From an uncultured Bacilli bacterium (GTDB taxonomy: Bacteria > Bacillota_I > Bacilli_A > RF39 > UBA660): DNA of 32,765 nucleotides. The notes under the pieces were generated by a model that was given only the letters and a program-made list of their open reading frames with translations, searched no databases and was not told where the DNA came from. The DNA lies in contig CALVVI010000003.1 of NCBI GenBank assembly GCA_944363815.1, forward strand, positions 1 to 32,765, written 5' to 3'. How positions within the stretch are numbered: the first letter of the stretch is position 1; the number at the start of each line of letters is the position of its first letter. The position numbers and the translations under genes are program-made. Below, in pieces: positions 23,100 to 30,613 of this stretch.

Positions 23100-23876
23100 A
23101 TGTCTAAATATAAAGTGGATATAACTGGTATTAATACAAGTGAAATAAAAGTGCTTACTAATGAAGAAATGACTGAATTATTTGTTTTATATCAGCAAGG
23201 TGATATTAGTGCGAAAGAAAAATTAATTAGCGGGAACTTAAAACTAGTGTTAAGTATTTTAAGGTCTTTTAATCGCAGTGATATTAATTTAGATGATTTG
23301 TTTCAGGTTGGAGTGATTGGACTTATTAAAGCAATAGATAATTTTGATCTTTCTTATGGACTTAAATTAAGTACTTATGCTGTACCTTTAATTATTGGTG
23401 AGATTAAAAGGTATATAAGGGATAATACAGCAATGCGGGTAAGTAGAAGTATTAAAGATTTGGCTTATCAAATTATTAAATTTAAAGATGCTTACATGGC
23501 TAAAAATGGAATAGAGCCAAAATATAGTGTAATTGCCACTGAACTTGGAATTGAAGAATATAAGATAGCTTTTGCATTAGATGCTTTAAAAGATCCAACT
23601 AGTATATTTGAACCAATTTATAATGATGGGGGAGATACAATTTACTTATTTGATCAAATTGCTGATAATAAAGATAAAAATAGTGATAAAGATATGTTAA
23701 TTTCATTAAGAAGAGCATTATTAAAAATTAAAGAAAGAGAAAAATCTATTTTGTTGGAAAGATTTATTGTTGGAAAAACTCAAATGGAAATTGCAAATGA
23801 ACTAGGTATAAGCCAAGCTCAAGTATCACGGATTGAAAAAAGTGCCATAGAAAATGTTCGGAAATTAATTAAGTAA
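23100..23876 (+). CDS. sigG: RNA polymerase sporulation sigma-G factor
   Basis: A 258-residue forespore late sigma factor of the SigF/SigG group. Region 2 lies at about 43-110 (LISGNLKLVLSILRSFN, DLFQVGVIGLIKAIDNFD, LSTYAVPLIIGEIKRYIRD). Region 3 follows (VSRSIKDLAYQIIKFKDAYMAKNG). Region 4 has QMEIANELGISQAQVSRIEK near residues 228-247. The N-terminal KVDITGINTSEIKVLTNEEM block is the one typical of SigG rather than SigF. Its ribosome-binding site is paired in a hairpin. Its position downstream of sigE supports the identity. Confidence 0.95.
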   Translation: MSKYKVDITGINTSEIKVLTNEEMTELFVLYQQGDISAKEKLISGNLKLVLSILRSFNRSDINLDDLFQVGVIGLIKAIDNFDLSYGLKLSTYAVPLIIGEIKRYIRDNTAMRVSRSIKDLAYQIIKFKDAYMAKNGIEPKYSVIATELGIEEYKIAFALDALKDPTSIFEPIYNDGGDTIYLFDQIADNKDKNSDKDMLISLRRALLKIKEREKSILLERFIVGKTQMEIANELGISQAQVSRIEKSAIENVRKLIK

Positions 23877-23904
23877 ATAAAACATATAATTAAGTGGTGA
23901 TTAT

Positions 23905-24126
23905 ATGTTTTTAAGTGAACTTCAAAATAAAGATATTATTAGTGTTAAAAGTGGAGCAAATTTAGGACGAATAGTTGATGTTGAAGTAAATGAAATGGGG
24001 CAAGTTATTGGTTTTGTGGCGGAAGAAAAAAAGTTTTTTCGAAAAGTACTAAAAAATAGTGAAATTACTTTTGGATTTAAAGATATTGCGAAGATTGGTG
24101 CAGATGTAATACTAGTAAATAAATGA
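23905..24126 (+). CDS. YlmC/YmxH-family PRC-barrel protein
   Basis: A 73-residue protein of the PRC-barrel YlmC/YmxH sporulation-linked family. The conserved blocks are LSELQNKDIISVKSGANLGRIVDVE and, near the end, FKDIAKIGADVILV. In Bacillus ylmC follows sigG by one gene, so the position fits. Its biochemical role is not established. It lies 28 bp after sigG, with AAGTGGTGA before the ATG, and precedes lspA by 21 bp. Confidence 0.88.
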   Translation: MFLSELQNKDIISVKSGANLGRIVDVEVNEMGQVIGFVAEEKKFFRKVLKNSEITFGFKDIAKIGADVILVNK

Positions 24127-24147
24127 GTTTTATGGTATATTATATTT

Positions 24148-24627
24148 ATGAGAAAAAAAAGTTTAATTGTTGCTGGTTTTATTTTGTTAATTGACCAAAT
24201 TGTTAAATATAGTATTGATAAAAAAATTCTTTTGGGAAAATTAAAGACAGTAATTCCTAATTTTTTTTATGTAAGTAAAGTTTATAATGATGGAGCAGCT
24301 TGGAGTATGTTAGCTGGGTCAACTATTTTTTTGGCAATTATGGCGATATTAGCTTTGGCTTTTTTACTGGCTTATCAAAGTAAATTTCTGGCTAATTGGC
24401 GAAATATGTTAGCTTTTGGTTTGGTATATGGTGGTCTTTTAGGCAATTTACTTGATCGAATTATTCATGGTTATGTGATAGATTATTTGAAATTAAACTT
24501 TGGTAGCTATAATTTTCCAATCTTTAATTTGGCGGATGTAGCTATAGTTAGTGGGGTTATATTAATAATTATTGCGATATTGAAAGGTGAAGATAGAAAT
24601 GGAAGTAGTAGTTCGCGAAAATGCTGA
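24148..24627 (+). CDS. lspA: Lipoprotein signal peptidase
   Basis: A 159-residue inner-membrane aspartic peptidase (signal peptidase II) that removes signal peptides from diacylated prolipoproteins. Four membrane segments are visible. The conserved blocks are DQIVKYSID, YNDGAAWSML, GGLLGNLLDRIIHGYVIDYL and FPIFNLADVAIVSG. The catalytic aspartates are in NLLDR and NLADV. Length is typical. Its C-terminal SSSSRKC region is out of line with the family only because the last codons overlap the next gene by 29 bp. Confidence 0.95.
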   Translation: MRKKSLIVAGFILLIDQIVKYSIDKKILLGKLKTVIPNFFYVSKVYNDGAAWSMLAGSTIFLAIMAILALAFLLAYQSKFLANWRNMLAFGLVYGGLLGNLLDRIIHGYVIDYLKLNFGSYNFPIFNLADVAIVSGVILIIIAILKGEDRNGSSSSRKC

Positions 24628-25492
24628 AGTAAGAATAGATAAATATTTAGCATCTGTAACTGATTATAGTAGAGAATTAATTGGTAAAATGCTAAATGAT
24701 GATTATATTTTGGTAAATCAAAAAAAGGTTAAGGGGAGTTATAAAGTAAAATGTGGGGATGTTATAGATATTAAAGATGGTTATGTTCAAGAACTTAATG
24801 TGTTACCTAAAAAAATGGAACTTGATATTGTTTATGAAGATGCTTATTTAATGGTTATCAATAAGCCTAGTGGTTTAGTTGTTCATCCTGGTAATGGAAA
24901 TTATGATAATACTTTAGTTAATGGGCTTATGTATTATACGCAAAGTTTAAGTGATGCTGGTGGTGAGTTTCGGCCAGGGATAGTTCATAGATTAGATAAA
25001 GATACAAGTGGTCTTATGTTAGTAGCTAAGGATAATAAGACACATGAACTTTTGGCGGATGATTTTAAAAATAAAAGAATCCATCGAGAATATATTGCAT
25101 TACTTGATGGAGTTTTACCAGAAAATTCTGCAATAATTGATGCTCCACTGGAAAGAAGTGTGGATAATTATCAAAAATTTGCTGTGCGAGCAACAGGTAA
25201 AAAAGCAATTACTCATTTGAGAGTTTTAAAAAAATATACAGATTACACTTTAGTAAAATTAGTGCTTGAAACGGGAAGAACGCATCAAATAAGAGTACAT
25301 ATGGCTTATATTGGGTATCCTGTTCATAATGATCCGGTTTATAATAATAAAAAAAGTGATGAATTTGGTCAGTTCTTACATTCTTATTATTTAAAATTTG
25401 AACATCCAATTACAAAAAATGTTTTGGAATTTACTTCTAATTTACCTCAAGAATTTCAAAGTTTTCTAGATACTTTGGATAAAAGTAATTAA
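24599..25492 (+). CDS. rluD: Ribosomal large-subunit pseudouridine synthase (RluD type)
   Basis: A 297-residue enzyme that converts 23S rRNA uridines to pseudouridine. ATG 24599 is 8 nt after AAAGGTGA; an upstream GTG at 24587 lies inside that site. The N-terminal S4 domain (about 10-70) reads RIDKYLASVTDYSRELIGKML, DYILVNQKKVKGSYKVKCGD. The catalytic domain carries NKPSGLVVHPGNGN and HRLDKDTSGLMLVAKD with the nucleophilic Asp in HRLDK. VLETGRTHQIRVHMAYIGYPVHNDPVY follows. Equivalent to Bacillus ylyB, which also follows lspA. Confidence 0.93.
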   Translation: MEVVVRENAEVRIDKYLASVTDYSRELIGKMLNDDYILVNQKKVKGSYKVKCGDVIDIKDGYVQELNVLPKKMELDIVYEDAYLMVINKPSGLVVHPGNGNYDNTLVNGLMYYTQSLSDAGGEFRPGIVHRLDKDTSGLMLVAKDNKTHELLADDFKNKRIHREYIALLDGVLPENSAIIDAPLERSVDNYQKFAVRATGKKAITHLRVLKKYTDYTLVKLVLETGRTHQIRVHMAYIGYPVHNDPVYNNKKSDEFGQFLHSYYLKFEHPITKNVLEFTSNLPQEFQSFLDTLDKSN

Positions 25493-25795
25493 AATGTATA
25501 CAAAGGTAAAACTGTTTAGTAGTAGGTAAGGAACTGAGGAAAGAGAGTAAAAGCCAAATAACGTTTTAAAGTCTTTTATTAAAAGAATGGCAAAAATAAG
25601 AAGAAAAAATATAGCTATTAAGCTAAATAAGAGATTAGAGAAATATCCCCAGAATATAGCTACAGCGATATTTAAAATATAATTAGTTAAAAGTAAAAAT
25701 AGAGTATTTTCATTTAAAATATTATATTTTACTATTTTAAAAATAGGGAATAAAAGTAAAGTGATTGCAGCAATGTAAAGTAGAAAATATAGCAA
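25466..25795 (-). CDS. Small polytopic membrane protein, unknown
   Basis: About 109 residues with roughly four membrane segments (LLYFLLYIAAITLLLFPIF, FLLLTNYILNIAVAIFWGYF, LLFSLIAIFFLLIFAILLI, LLLNSFTFVYILITFIQ). The family is not recognised. A GTG at 25804 or a TTG at 25795 must start it, since no ATG is in frame; the TTG is best spaced from GAGGTG, so 25795 is chosen. It overlaps the 3' end of rluD on the opposite strand by 27 bp and is divergent from the rhomboid gene. Confidence 0.65.
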   Translation of the reverse strand: MLYFLLYIAAITLLLFPIFKIVKYNILNENTLFLLLTNYILNIAVAIFWGYFSNLLFSLIAIFFLLIFAILLIKDFKTLFGFYSLSSVPYLLLNSFTFVYILITFIQSI

Positions 25796-25855
25796 GTTGC
25801 TCACCTCTTTACTAAATATATGTTTTATTGTAAAATAATAGAACGAGGTGGTTTA

Positions 25856-27016
25856 ATGACTTCTGTAATGATTCGTAAGAATGATCAAATAATGATGAGT
25901 TTAGTTCATTATTTTGTTACGAAAGAAAATTATTCTCCGATTCACGTCCAAGGGGTTAAAGATGAAATTTGGTTAGAAAATTTAAATGGTCCTTATCGGG
26001 TAATCCGGATTAGTTGTAATTCAATTATAAATGAAGAACAATATAATTTTGATATATTTAAAATGCAACATATTATTAAACAAATAAAAAGGAAAACATT
26101 ATCTTTAAAAATGAATGCCTTAAATATTTGCTTAGATATGAGTGATCGGGTGAAATATAATAATGCCGGAAATATTGCTACAATTAATGTTTCTTCATTA
26201 AATGAAATAAAGAAGAATCCTGCTTTACAGGAAATATTTCCTAATTTGAAAAACGAACTTATAGAAACAAAAGATGGTTTAGATTTAATTATAAATGTTA
26301 CTAATGATATAAATGCTAAGACAGAAAAAGAAAATAAGTTATTTGCTAAAGTATTTTCACCGAAAAAGATAGTTTTTACGAAAATAATTATTTTAGCTTG
26401 TATTGTTATGTATTTCGTTTTAGCTTTTAACAATAAAAATCCTCTTAATTTTAGTGCTATTTCCTTAGCTTATTTTGGAGGCAATAATTTGGCTTTAGTG
26501 CAAAGTGGAGAAGTATGGCGAGTTATTATAAGTGCTTTTTTACATGCAGGGTTAATTCATTTAGTAGTTAATATGTATTCTCTAGCTATTATTGGAACCC
26601 AAGTAGAAACTTTTATTGGAAAATGGAAGTTTTTAGGTATTTATTTAATTAGTGCTATTAGTGGTAATTTGTTATCATTAACTTTTAGTTCTGTCAATAT
26701 TATTTCTGTTGGGGCTAGTGGAGCTTTATTTGGTTTGATGGGAGCATTACTATATTTTGGATATCATTATCGTTTATATTTGAGTGAGGCTATAAGAAAC
26801 CAAATTGTACCAATAATATTAGTCAATTTGTTATTAGGATTTATGATAAGTGGTATTGACAATGTTGCTCATATCGGTGGCTTAATCGGTGGGTATTTAG
26901 CATCTATGGCTTTTGGTATTGAAAACAAAAGTACAAAAAAAGATATGATTAACGGTTGGATTGTCTTAATCCTTTATATAGCGTTTTTAAGTTATATAGT
27001 ATTTTTTGTAAAATAA
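25856..27016 (+). CDS. Rhomboid family intramembrane serine protease
   Basis: A 386-residue protein. GAGGTGG precedes ATG 25856, so the 12 in-frame codons upstream are rejected. The first ~165 residues form a soluble cytoplasmic domain of the YqgP-like kind. Six or seven membrane segments start at about 172. The catalytic serine is S288 in GASGALFG and the catalytic histidine is H339 in DNVAHIGGLIGG, with H230 and H235 in the HAGLIHLVVNMYSL segment. It is monocistronic and ends at a large hairpin. Substrates are unknown. Confidence 0.93.
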   Translation: MTSVMIRKNDQIMMSLVHYFVTKENYSPIHVQGVKDEIWLENLNGPYRVIRISCNSIINEEQYNFDIFKMQHIIKQIKRKTLSLKMNALNICLDMSDRVKYNNAGNIATINVSSLNEIKKNPALQEIFPNLKNELIETKDGLDLIINVTNDINAKTEKENKLFAKVFSPKKIVFTKIIILACIVMYFVLAFNNKNPLNFSAISLAYFGGNNLALVQSGEVWRVIISAFLHAGLIHLVVNMYSLAIIGTQVETFIGKWKFLGIYLISAISGNLLSLTFSSVNIISVGASGALFGLMGALLYFGYHYRLYLSEAIRNQIVPIILVNLLLGFMISGIDNVAHIGGLIGGYLASMAFGIENKSTKKDMINGWIVLILYIAFLSYIVFFVK

Positions 27017-27081
27017 AAAACTTGGTAGACAAACTGGTTTTCCGGAAACTTTCGGAAGAACCGACAAACTATCAAGTTTTT
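27016..27081. terminator. Large imperfect hairpin, likely bidirectional terminator
   Basis: AAAAACTTGGTAG (27016-27028) pairs with CTATCAAGTTTTT (27069-27081) with one G-T. Further in, GGTT (27036-27039) pairs with AACC (27059-27062) and TCCG (27041-27044) with CGGA (27053-27056). The loops between the stems both contain ACAAA. T-runs exist at both outer ends, so it can stop the rhomboid mRNA and the tRNA transcript. Confidence 0.75.
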
Positions 27082-27092
27082 AAATGCTTTAA

Positions 27093-27168
27093 TGGCGTCC
27101 CCGAATGGAATCGAACCATCACTCTAACCCTTAGGAGGGGCTTGTTTTATCCATTAAACTACGGGGAC
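27093..27168 (-). tRNA. tRNA-Arg (anticodon CCT)
   Basis: On the minus strand the acceptor arms GTCCCCG and CGGGGAC pair fully, with discriminator G and an encoded CCA (27093-27095). The D arm is GTTTAATGGATAAAAC. The anticodon stem AGCCC/GGGTT holds loop CTCCTAA, giving anticodon CCT for AGG. The T arm is GATGG-TTCGATT-CCATT. It lies 14 bp after the glycosyltransferase gene, which may share its transcript. Confidence 0.97.
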
Positions 27169-27182
27169 TTACCATTATCTTA

Positions 27183-28325
27183 TCACATCTTGCGATTATT
27201 TAAAAGTTTTTCTGTTAATTCTAATATCTTTTTAGTTGCTTCGTTTTTATCGTGTTTGCTAATGTTTTCATGCCATTTTTGAATTATTTTTTCATTTTTA
27301 ACAGTTTTTTTAACTACTCTTGCTAATCCCCAAGGACTAATTACTTTACAGCCATATTTTTTTTTAGTGATAAATTTGGCATTATATTTTTCTGGGCCAC
27401 CATTTCCAGGGATAAGTATTAAAGGAACTTTCATATCGATACATTCGGTTAAAGTAGCTCCTCCAGGCTTACTTATTACAATATTGCTAATATTTAAAAG
27501 ATTGTAAACGTTAACAAAACCTAGGATTTTTACATTGTTTATTTTTTTCTTTAAGCAATAGTTTCTAGCTTTTTCCTCTAATTTTTGATTTTTCCCGCTA
27601 ATAAATATTATGTTTATAGGCAAATCTTGTTTAATTAGGGCTTTTAAGTAATCAAAGCTAGCTAAAGACCCCATGGCTCCACCCCCGAAGAAAAGATAGG
27701 TTTTTTTCGATTGGTCGAGGCCATATTTAAAATAAGTTTCTTCTTTGCTAGCTAAATTTTCAACTTGTTTACGGTCAAATGGTAAACCAAATGAATATAT
27801 TTTTTCAGGGTTAATACCTTTTTTTACCATTTCATTTTTAACTATTTCATTGGCAACTATAAAAGCGTCTTGACTTTTATGATCTTTTCGCCAGTAACTA
27901 TGGGATACATAGTCGGTTATAACAGTCATAATTAAAGAATTAGTAAGACCGATTTTATTATAATAAGAAATGATATTGCCTCCAAAAAAATGGGTGGAAA
28001 TAGTTAAATCAGGATTAATTTTGACTATTTCGTTCCGCAATTTTTTATTATCAAATAATTTTTTAACTAATTTCATTTGACTTAGACTAGCCAGTTTATT
28101 ATCAGCTAAATCATATATAAAACTAAAGGTTTTATGAAAGCTGTGTTTAATAAAAATATCAAACATTTTAATACTAAATTTTCCTAAAATGTTTGAATAT
28201 TTAGCAACGTCTAATACTTCTACTTCAAAATTACCATTTTCTTTAAAATAATTATCTATTTTATCAGCTATAGATTTATGACCAGAGCCATATGGGGCAT
28301 AAATAATTAGAATTTTCTTCTTCAT
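27183..28325 (-). CDS. GT28 glycosyltransferase of the MGDG synthase / UgtP type
   Basis: A 380-residue glycosyltransferase that probably adds sugar to diacylglycerol to make a membrane glycolipid or lipoteichoic acid anchor. ATG 28325 follows GGAG at good spacing; a TTG upstream would overlap that site. The N-terminal MGDG_synth domain begins KILIIYAPYGSGHKSIADKI. The acceptor region has DLTISTHFFGG and VITDYVSHSYW. The C-terminal GT28 domain ends with VISKPGGATLTECIDMKVPLILIP, the nucleotide-sugar binding motif. MurG is excluded by the MGDG-type N-terminus. The exact sugar is not deducible. Confidence 0.88.
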   Translation of the reverse strand: MKKKILIIYAPYGSGHKSIADKIDNYFKENGNFEVEVLDVAKYSNILGKFSIKMFDIFIKHSFHKTFSFIYDLADNKLASLSQMKLVKKLFDNKKLRNEIVKINPDLTISTHFFGGNIISYYNKIGLTNSLIMTVITDYVSHSYWRKDHKSQDAFIVANEIVKNEMVKKGINPEKIYSFGLPFDRKQVENLASKEETYFKYGLDQSKKTYLFFGGGAMGSLASFDYLKALIKQDLPINIIFISGKNQKLEEKARNYCLKKKINNVKILGFVNVYNLLNISNIVISKPGGATLTECIDMKVPLILIPGNGGPEKYNAKFITKKKYGCKVISPWGLARVVKKTVKNEKIIQKWHENISKHDKNEATKKILELTEKLLNNRKM

Positions 28326-28377
28326 GAATATCTTCTCCAATTAAATTATACTACACTCTGAAAGCAAAATCTAGGCA

Positions 28378-28515
28378 CTAATCTTTTAAAGAATAGTTTG
28401 TACCTTGATTTTGACTATTTAAATAATTAAAGCGAGCATTTATTAATAAAACCATTCCTACAATAACTAAATAAAGAAATAAAACTCCACTATACTTTTT
28501 CAAAACATTTTTCAT
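28378..28515 (-). CDS. Small SOS-linked membrane protein, YneA-like by position
   Basis: A 45-residue protein with a basic start (MKNVLKKYSG), one membrane helix (VLFLYLVIVGMVLLINA) and a short polar tail. AGAGGTAG precedes ATG 28515. It is divergent from lexA and shares its LexA-box region. In Bacillus the gene in that place is yneA, an SOS cell-division inhibitor with a single N-terminal membrane helix. The LysM domain of YneA is absent, so any shared function is inference. It is 52 bp before the glycosyltransferase gene on the same strand. Confidence 0.7.
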   Translation of the reverse strand: MKNVLKKYSGVLFLYLVIVGMVLLINARFNYLNSQNQGTNYSLKD

Positions 28516-28541
28516 TTTAACTACCTCTTCTTTCTGAAAAT

Positions 28542-28570
28542 AATTTATCACGAATATTTGTTTGTGTCAA
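28542..28570 (-). promoter_or_regulatory. Promoter of the small membrane protein gene
   Basis: Minus-strand TTGACA (28565-28570) and TAAATT (28542-28547) with 17-bp spacing. The LexA-like box at 28552-28563 lies in the spacer. Confidence 0.7.
28552..28563. promoter_or_regulatory. LexA box candidate 1
   Basis: GAATATTTGTTT fits the Bacillus SOS box GAAC-N4-GTTC with C to T and C to T changes. It lies inside the divergent gene's promoter. Confidence 0.6.
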
Positions 28571-28580
28571 TGTAAAAATT

Positions 28581-28592
28581 AAACAAATGTTT
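28581..28592. promoter_or_regulatory. LexA box candidate 2
   Basis: AAACAAATGTTT fits GAAC-N4-GTTC with one change at each end and is nearly palindromic. It overlaps the -35 of lexA. Confidence 0.7.
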
Positions 28593-28619
28593 GACTTTTT
28601 ACATTGTTTATTGTAAAAT
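28591..28619 (+). promoter_or_regulatory. lexA promoter
   Basis: TTGACT (28591-28596) and TAAAAT (28614-28619) with 17-bp spacing, overlapped by LexA box 2. Confidence 0.75.
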
Positions 28620-28636
28620 GATTATGGAGGAATAAA

Positions 28637-29257
28637 ATGGAAAAAAAATTAACACCTAGACAACAAGAGATATTAACATATATAAAAAAATATAGTGCAA
28701 TGCATGGTTATCCACCAGCAATAAGAGAGATATGTGCAGGAGTGGGTTTAAGTAGTCCAGCAACAGTATTTGTGCATATAAAGAACTTGGAAAAAAATGG
28801 TTTTATTAAATCAACAAACAATAAGTTTCGGACTATTGAGCTTTTAGTCGATAATGAATATTTAGAAAAAAATGAGGATGTAATAAAGGTTCCGCTTTTA
28901 GGTAAAATTACTGCAGGTAATCCAATTACTGCAATTGAACAACCTGATGAATATTTTGATTTACCGGCATCATTAATGCCTAAAAGTGGAGAGGTATTTA
29001 CTCTTCATGTAAGTGGTGAATCAATGATTAACAAAGGGATTTATGATAACGATTATGTTATTGTAAAACGACAAAATGATGCTAAGAATGGGGATATAGT
29101 TGTTGCGATGACTGATGAAAATGAAGTAACATTAAAAACATTTTATAAGGAAAAAGATCATATTAGATTACAACCTGAAAATGATACTATGGAACCTTTA
29201 ATATTTCCAAATATAACGATATTGGGAAAAGCTGTTGGTTTGTACCGAAAAATATAA
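28637..29257 (+). CDS. lexA: LexA repressor
   Basis: A 206-residue SOS repressor with self-cleavage. The N-terminal winged helix is at about 1-70 (LTPRQQEILTYIKKYSAMHGYPPAIREI, LSSPATVFVHIKNLEKNGFI). The cleavage pair is A93-G94 in KITAGNP. The catalytic Ser is about S129 in VSGESM, and the Lys about K167 in EVTLKTF. GGAGG precedes the ATG. Box candidates over its own promoter point to autorepression, and it is divergent from a small membrane protein gene. Confidence 0.97.
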   Translation: MEKKLTPRQQEILTYIKKYSAMHGYPPAIREICAGVGLSSPATVFVHIKNLEKNGFIKSTNNKFRTIELLVDNEYLEKNEDVIKVPLLGKITAGNPITAIEQPDEYFDLPASLMPKSGEVFTLHVSGESMINKGIYDNDYVIVKRQNDAKNGDIVVAMTDENEVTLKTFYKEKDHIRLQPENDTMEPLIFPNITILGKAVGLYRKI

Positions 29258-29264
29258 TATTGTG

Positions 29265-29298
29265 AAACTAGTTACATTTAATTGTAGCTAGTTTTTTT
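29265..29298 (+). terminator. Terminator after lexA
   Basis: AAACTAG-T-TACA pairs with TGTA-G-CTAGTTT around a short A/T loop, followed by a run of seven T. Confidence 0.8.
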
Positions 29299-29330
29299 GT
29301 CAAGTTGTGTAAATCGTTGCTGTAAAATAG

Positions 29331-29360
29331 TTGACTAGAAAAAAAGACTTATTTTATAAT
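29331..29360 (+). promoter_or_regulatory. Promoter of the FIST-aldehyde dehydrogenase operon
   Basis: TTGACT (29331-29336) and TATAAT (29355-29360), spacing 18 bp. Transcription starts near 29367, just before a perfect inverted repeat. Confidence 0.7.
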
Positions 29361-29368
29361 TTAGTTAA

Positions 29369-29382
29369 GCTAGAAGTCTAGC
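29369..29382. promoter_or_regulatory. Palindrome at the operon start site
   Basis: GCTAGA-AG-TCTAGC, perfect 6-bp arms directly after the predicted transcription start. It is placed as a repressor operator; it could also be a 5' mRNA hairpin. Confidence 0.55.
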
Positions 29383-29413
29383 AATCTATATTAGATTTTA
29401 AGGAGGAAAAGAA

Positions 29414-30586
29414 ATGTTAAAAACCAAGGTTGGTTATAGTGAAAATGTCGATGCATTTTCTTCAGGTGTTGAAACAGCAACTATGGCAAATGTAGTAGAT
29501 AATCCCCAAGTTGGATTACTGTTTACTAGTTGTGTTCAAGACCAAAAAGAAATTATGAAAGGAGCAAAAAGTGTTTTAGGTGATGTGCCAATCATCGGAT
29601 GTACTTCATCAGCAGCACTTTGTACTCAAGATGGATATCTAAATAAAGAAACTGGATATTCAGGAATGATGTTATTCGGTGGAGATGTGGAAGTTGTTAC
29701 TGCTGGAAGTGCTAAAACTAATGAAGCACCTAGAGAAATAGGGGCACGTATTGCTAAAGAAGCTATTTCTAAACGAAAAGGTGAAGATAAAGAACCGGAT
29801 TTCTTCTTTATGAGTGCAAGTCCTGCAAATGAAGAAGAATATCTAAAAGGTATTCAAGATGTTATTGGAAATATTCCAGTATTTGGAGGTTCTGCTGCCG
29901 ATAATACAGTTGAAGGTAAATGGAGCTTACTTAATGATGGCGAAGCATTTGCAGACGGCTGTGTTATAGCAATATTCTATACTGATGGCAAGATGGCTAA
30001 TATTTATACTGGAGCATATCATGAAACAGATAACGCTGGTATCATTACAAAAGTTGAAGGAAGTAGAACTCTAGTTGAAATCGACCATGAACCAGCACTT
30101 AAAAAATATGCTGAATGGACAAATCAAAATGTGGAAGATTTAATGGGTGGAAATCTACTTACTGCAACAATTTGTGCACCACTTGGAGTAAAAGATCCGA
30201 TTGGAAAAGTTACAGCTGTTCGTCATCCAATGGCAGGAAATCCTGACTATTCCATGAATATTGGAGCAGACCTTGCTGTTAATACTGCTGTAATTCAACT
30301 TACAAATACACCAGAAGGAATTTTAAAAGCCAATGAAGAAACTATAGAAAAATTAAATAACTTAATGGGTGAAGATGTAAATTCTTATTTTCTAGTTCAT
30401 TGCGGAGGACGTCGTTTAGGTTTAGCACTTGCTAATATTGAAGATAAAATTTATCCAGAAGTTAAGAAGGCTATACCTAATAAAGAATTCTTGATGGTCT
30501 TTACATTCGGAGAATATGGCCAAGGAGATCACTCATCTAATACAGTTGGTGGATTATCACTTTCATATACTGGATTTGGTGAATAA
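29414..30586 (+). CDS. FIST-domain sensory protein
   Basis: A 390-residue protein with FIST_N (about 25-220) and FIST_C (about 225-370) domains, a fold thought to bind small ligands such as amino acids. Typical blocks are VGLLFTSCVQDQKEIMKG, VPIIGCTSSAALCTQDGY, FGGSAADNT, FADGCVIAIFYTDG and, near the C-terminus, FTFGEYGQ. It has no attached histidine kinase or GGDEF output domain and no membrane segment. AAGGAGG precedes the ATG. It is followed after 27 bp by an aldehyde dehydrogenase and an SDR enzyme, so it may sense a metabolite of that pathway; this is inference. Confidence 0.88.
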   Translation: MLKTKVGYSENVDAFSSGVETATMANVVDNPQVGLLFTSCVQDQKEIMKGAKSVLGDVPIIGCTSSAALCTQDGYLNKETGYSGMMLFGGDVEVVTAGSAKTNEAPREIGARIAKEAISKRKGEDKEPDFFFMSASPANEEEYLKGIQDVIGNIPVFGGSAADNTVEGKWSLLNDGEAFADGCVIAIFYTDGKMANIYTGAYHETDNAGIITKVEGSRTLVEIDHEPALKKYAEWTNQNVEDLMGGNLLTATICAPLGVKDPIGKVTAVRHPMAGNPDYSMNIGADLAVNTAVIQLTNTPEGILKANEETIEKLNNLMGEDVNSYFLVHCGGRRLGLALANIEDKIYPEVKKAIPNKEFLMVFTFGEYGQGDHSSNTVGGLSLSYTGFGE

Positions 30587-30613
30587 AGAAATAAAGAATA
30601 AAAAGGAGAGAAA

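Noticed and set aside
26956-27282. Plus-strand ORF across the rhomboid end and tRNA
   Set aside because: It spans the terminator hairpin and the antisense of the tRNA gene; no ribosome-binding site.
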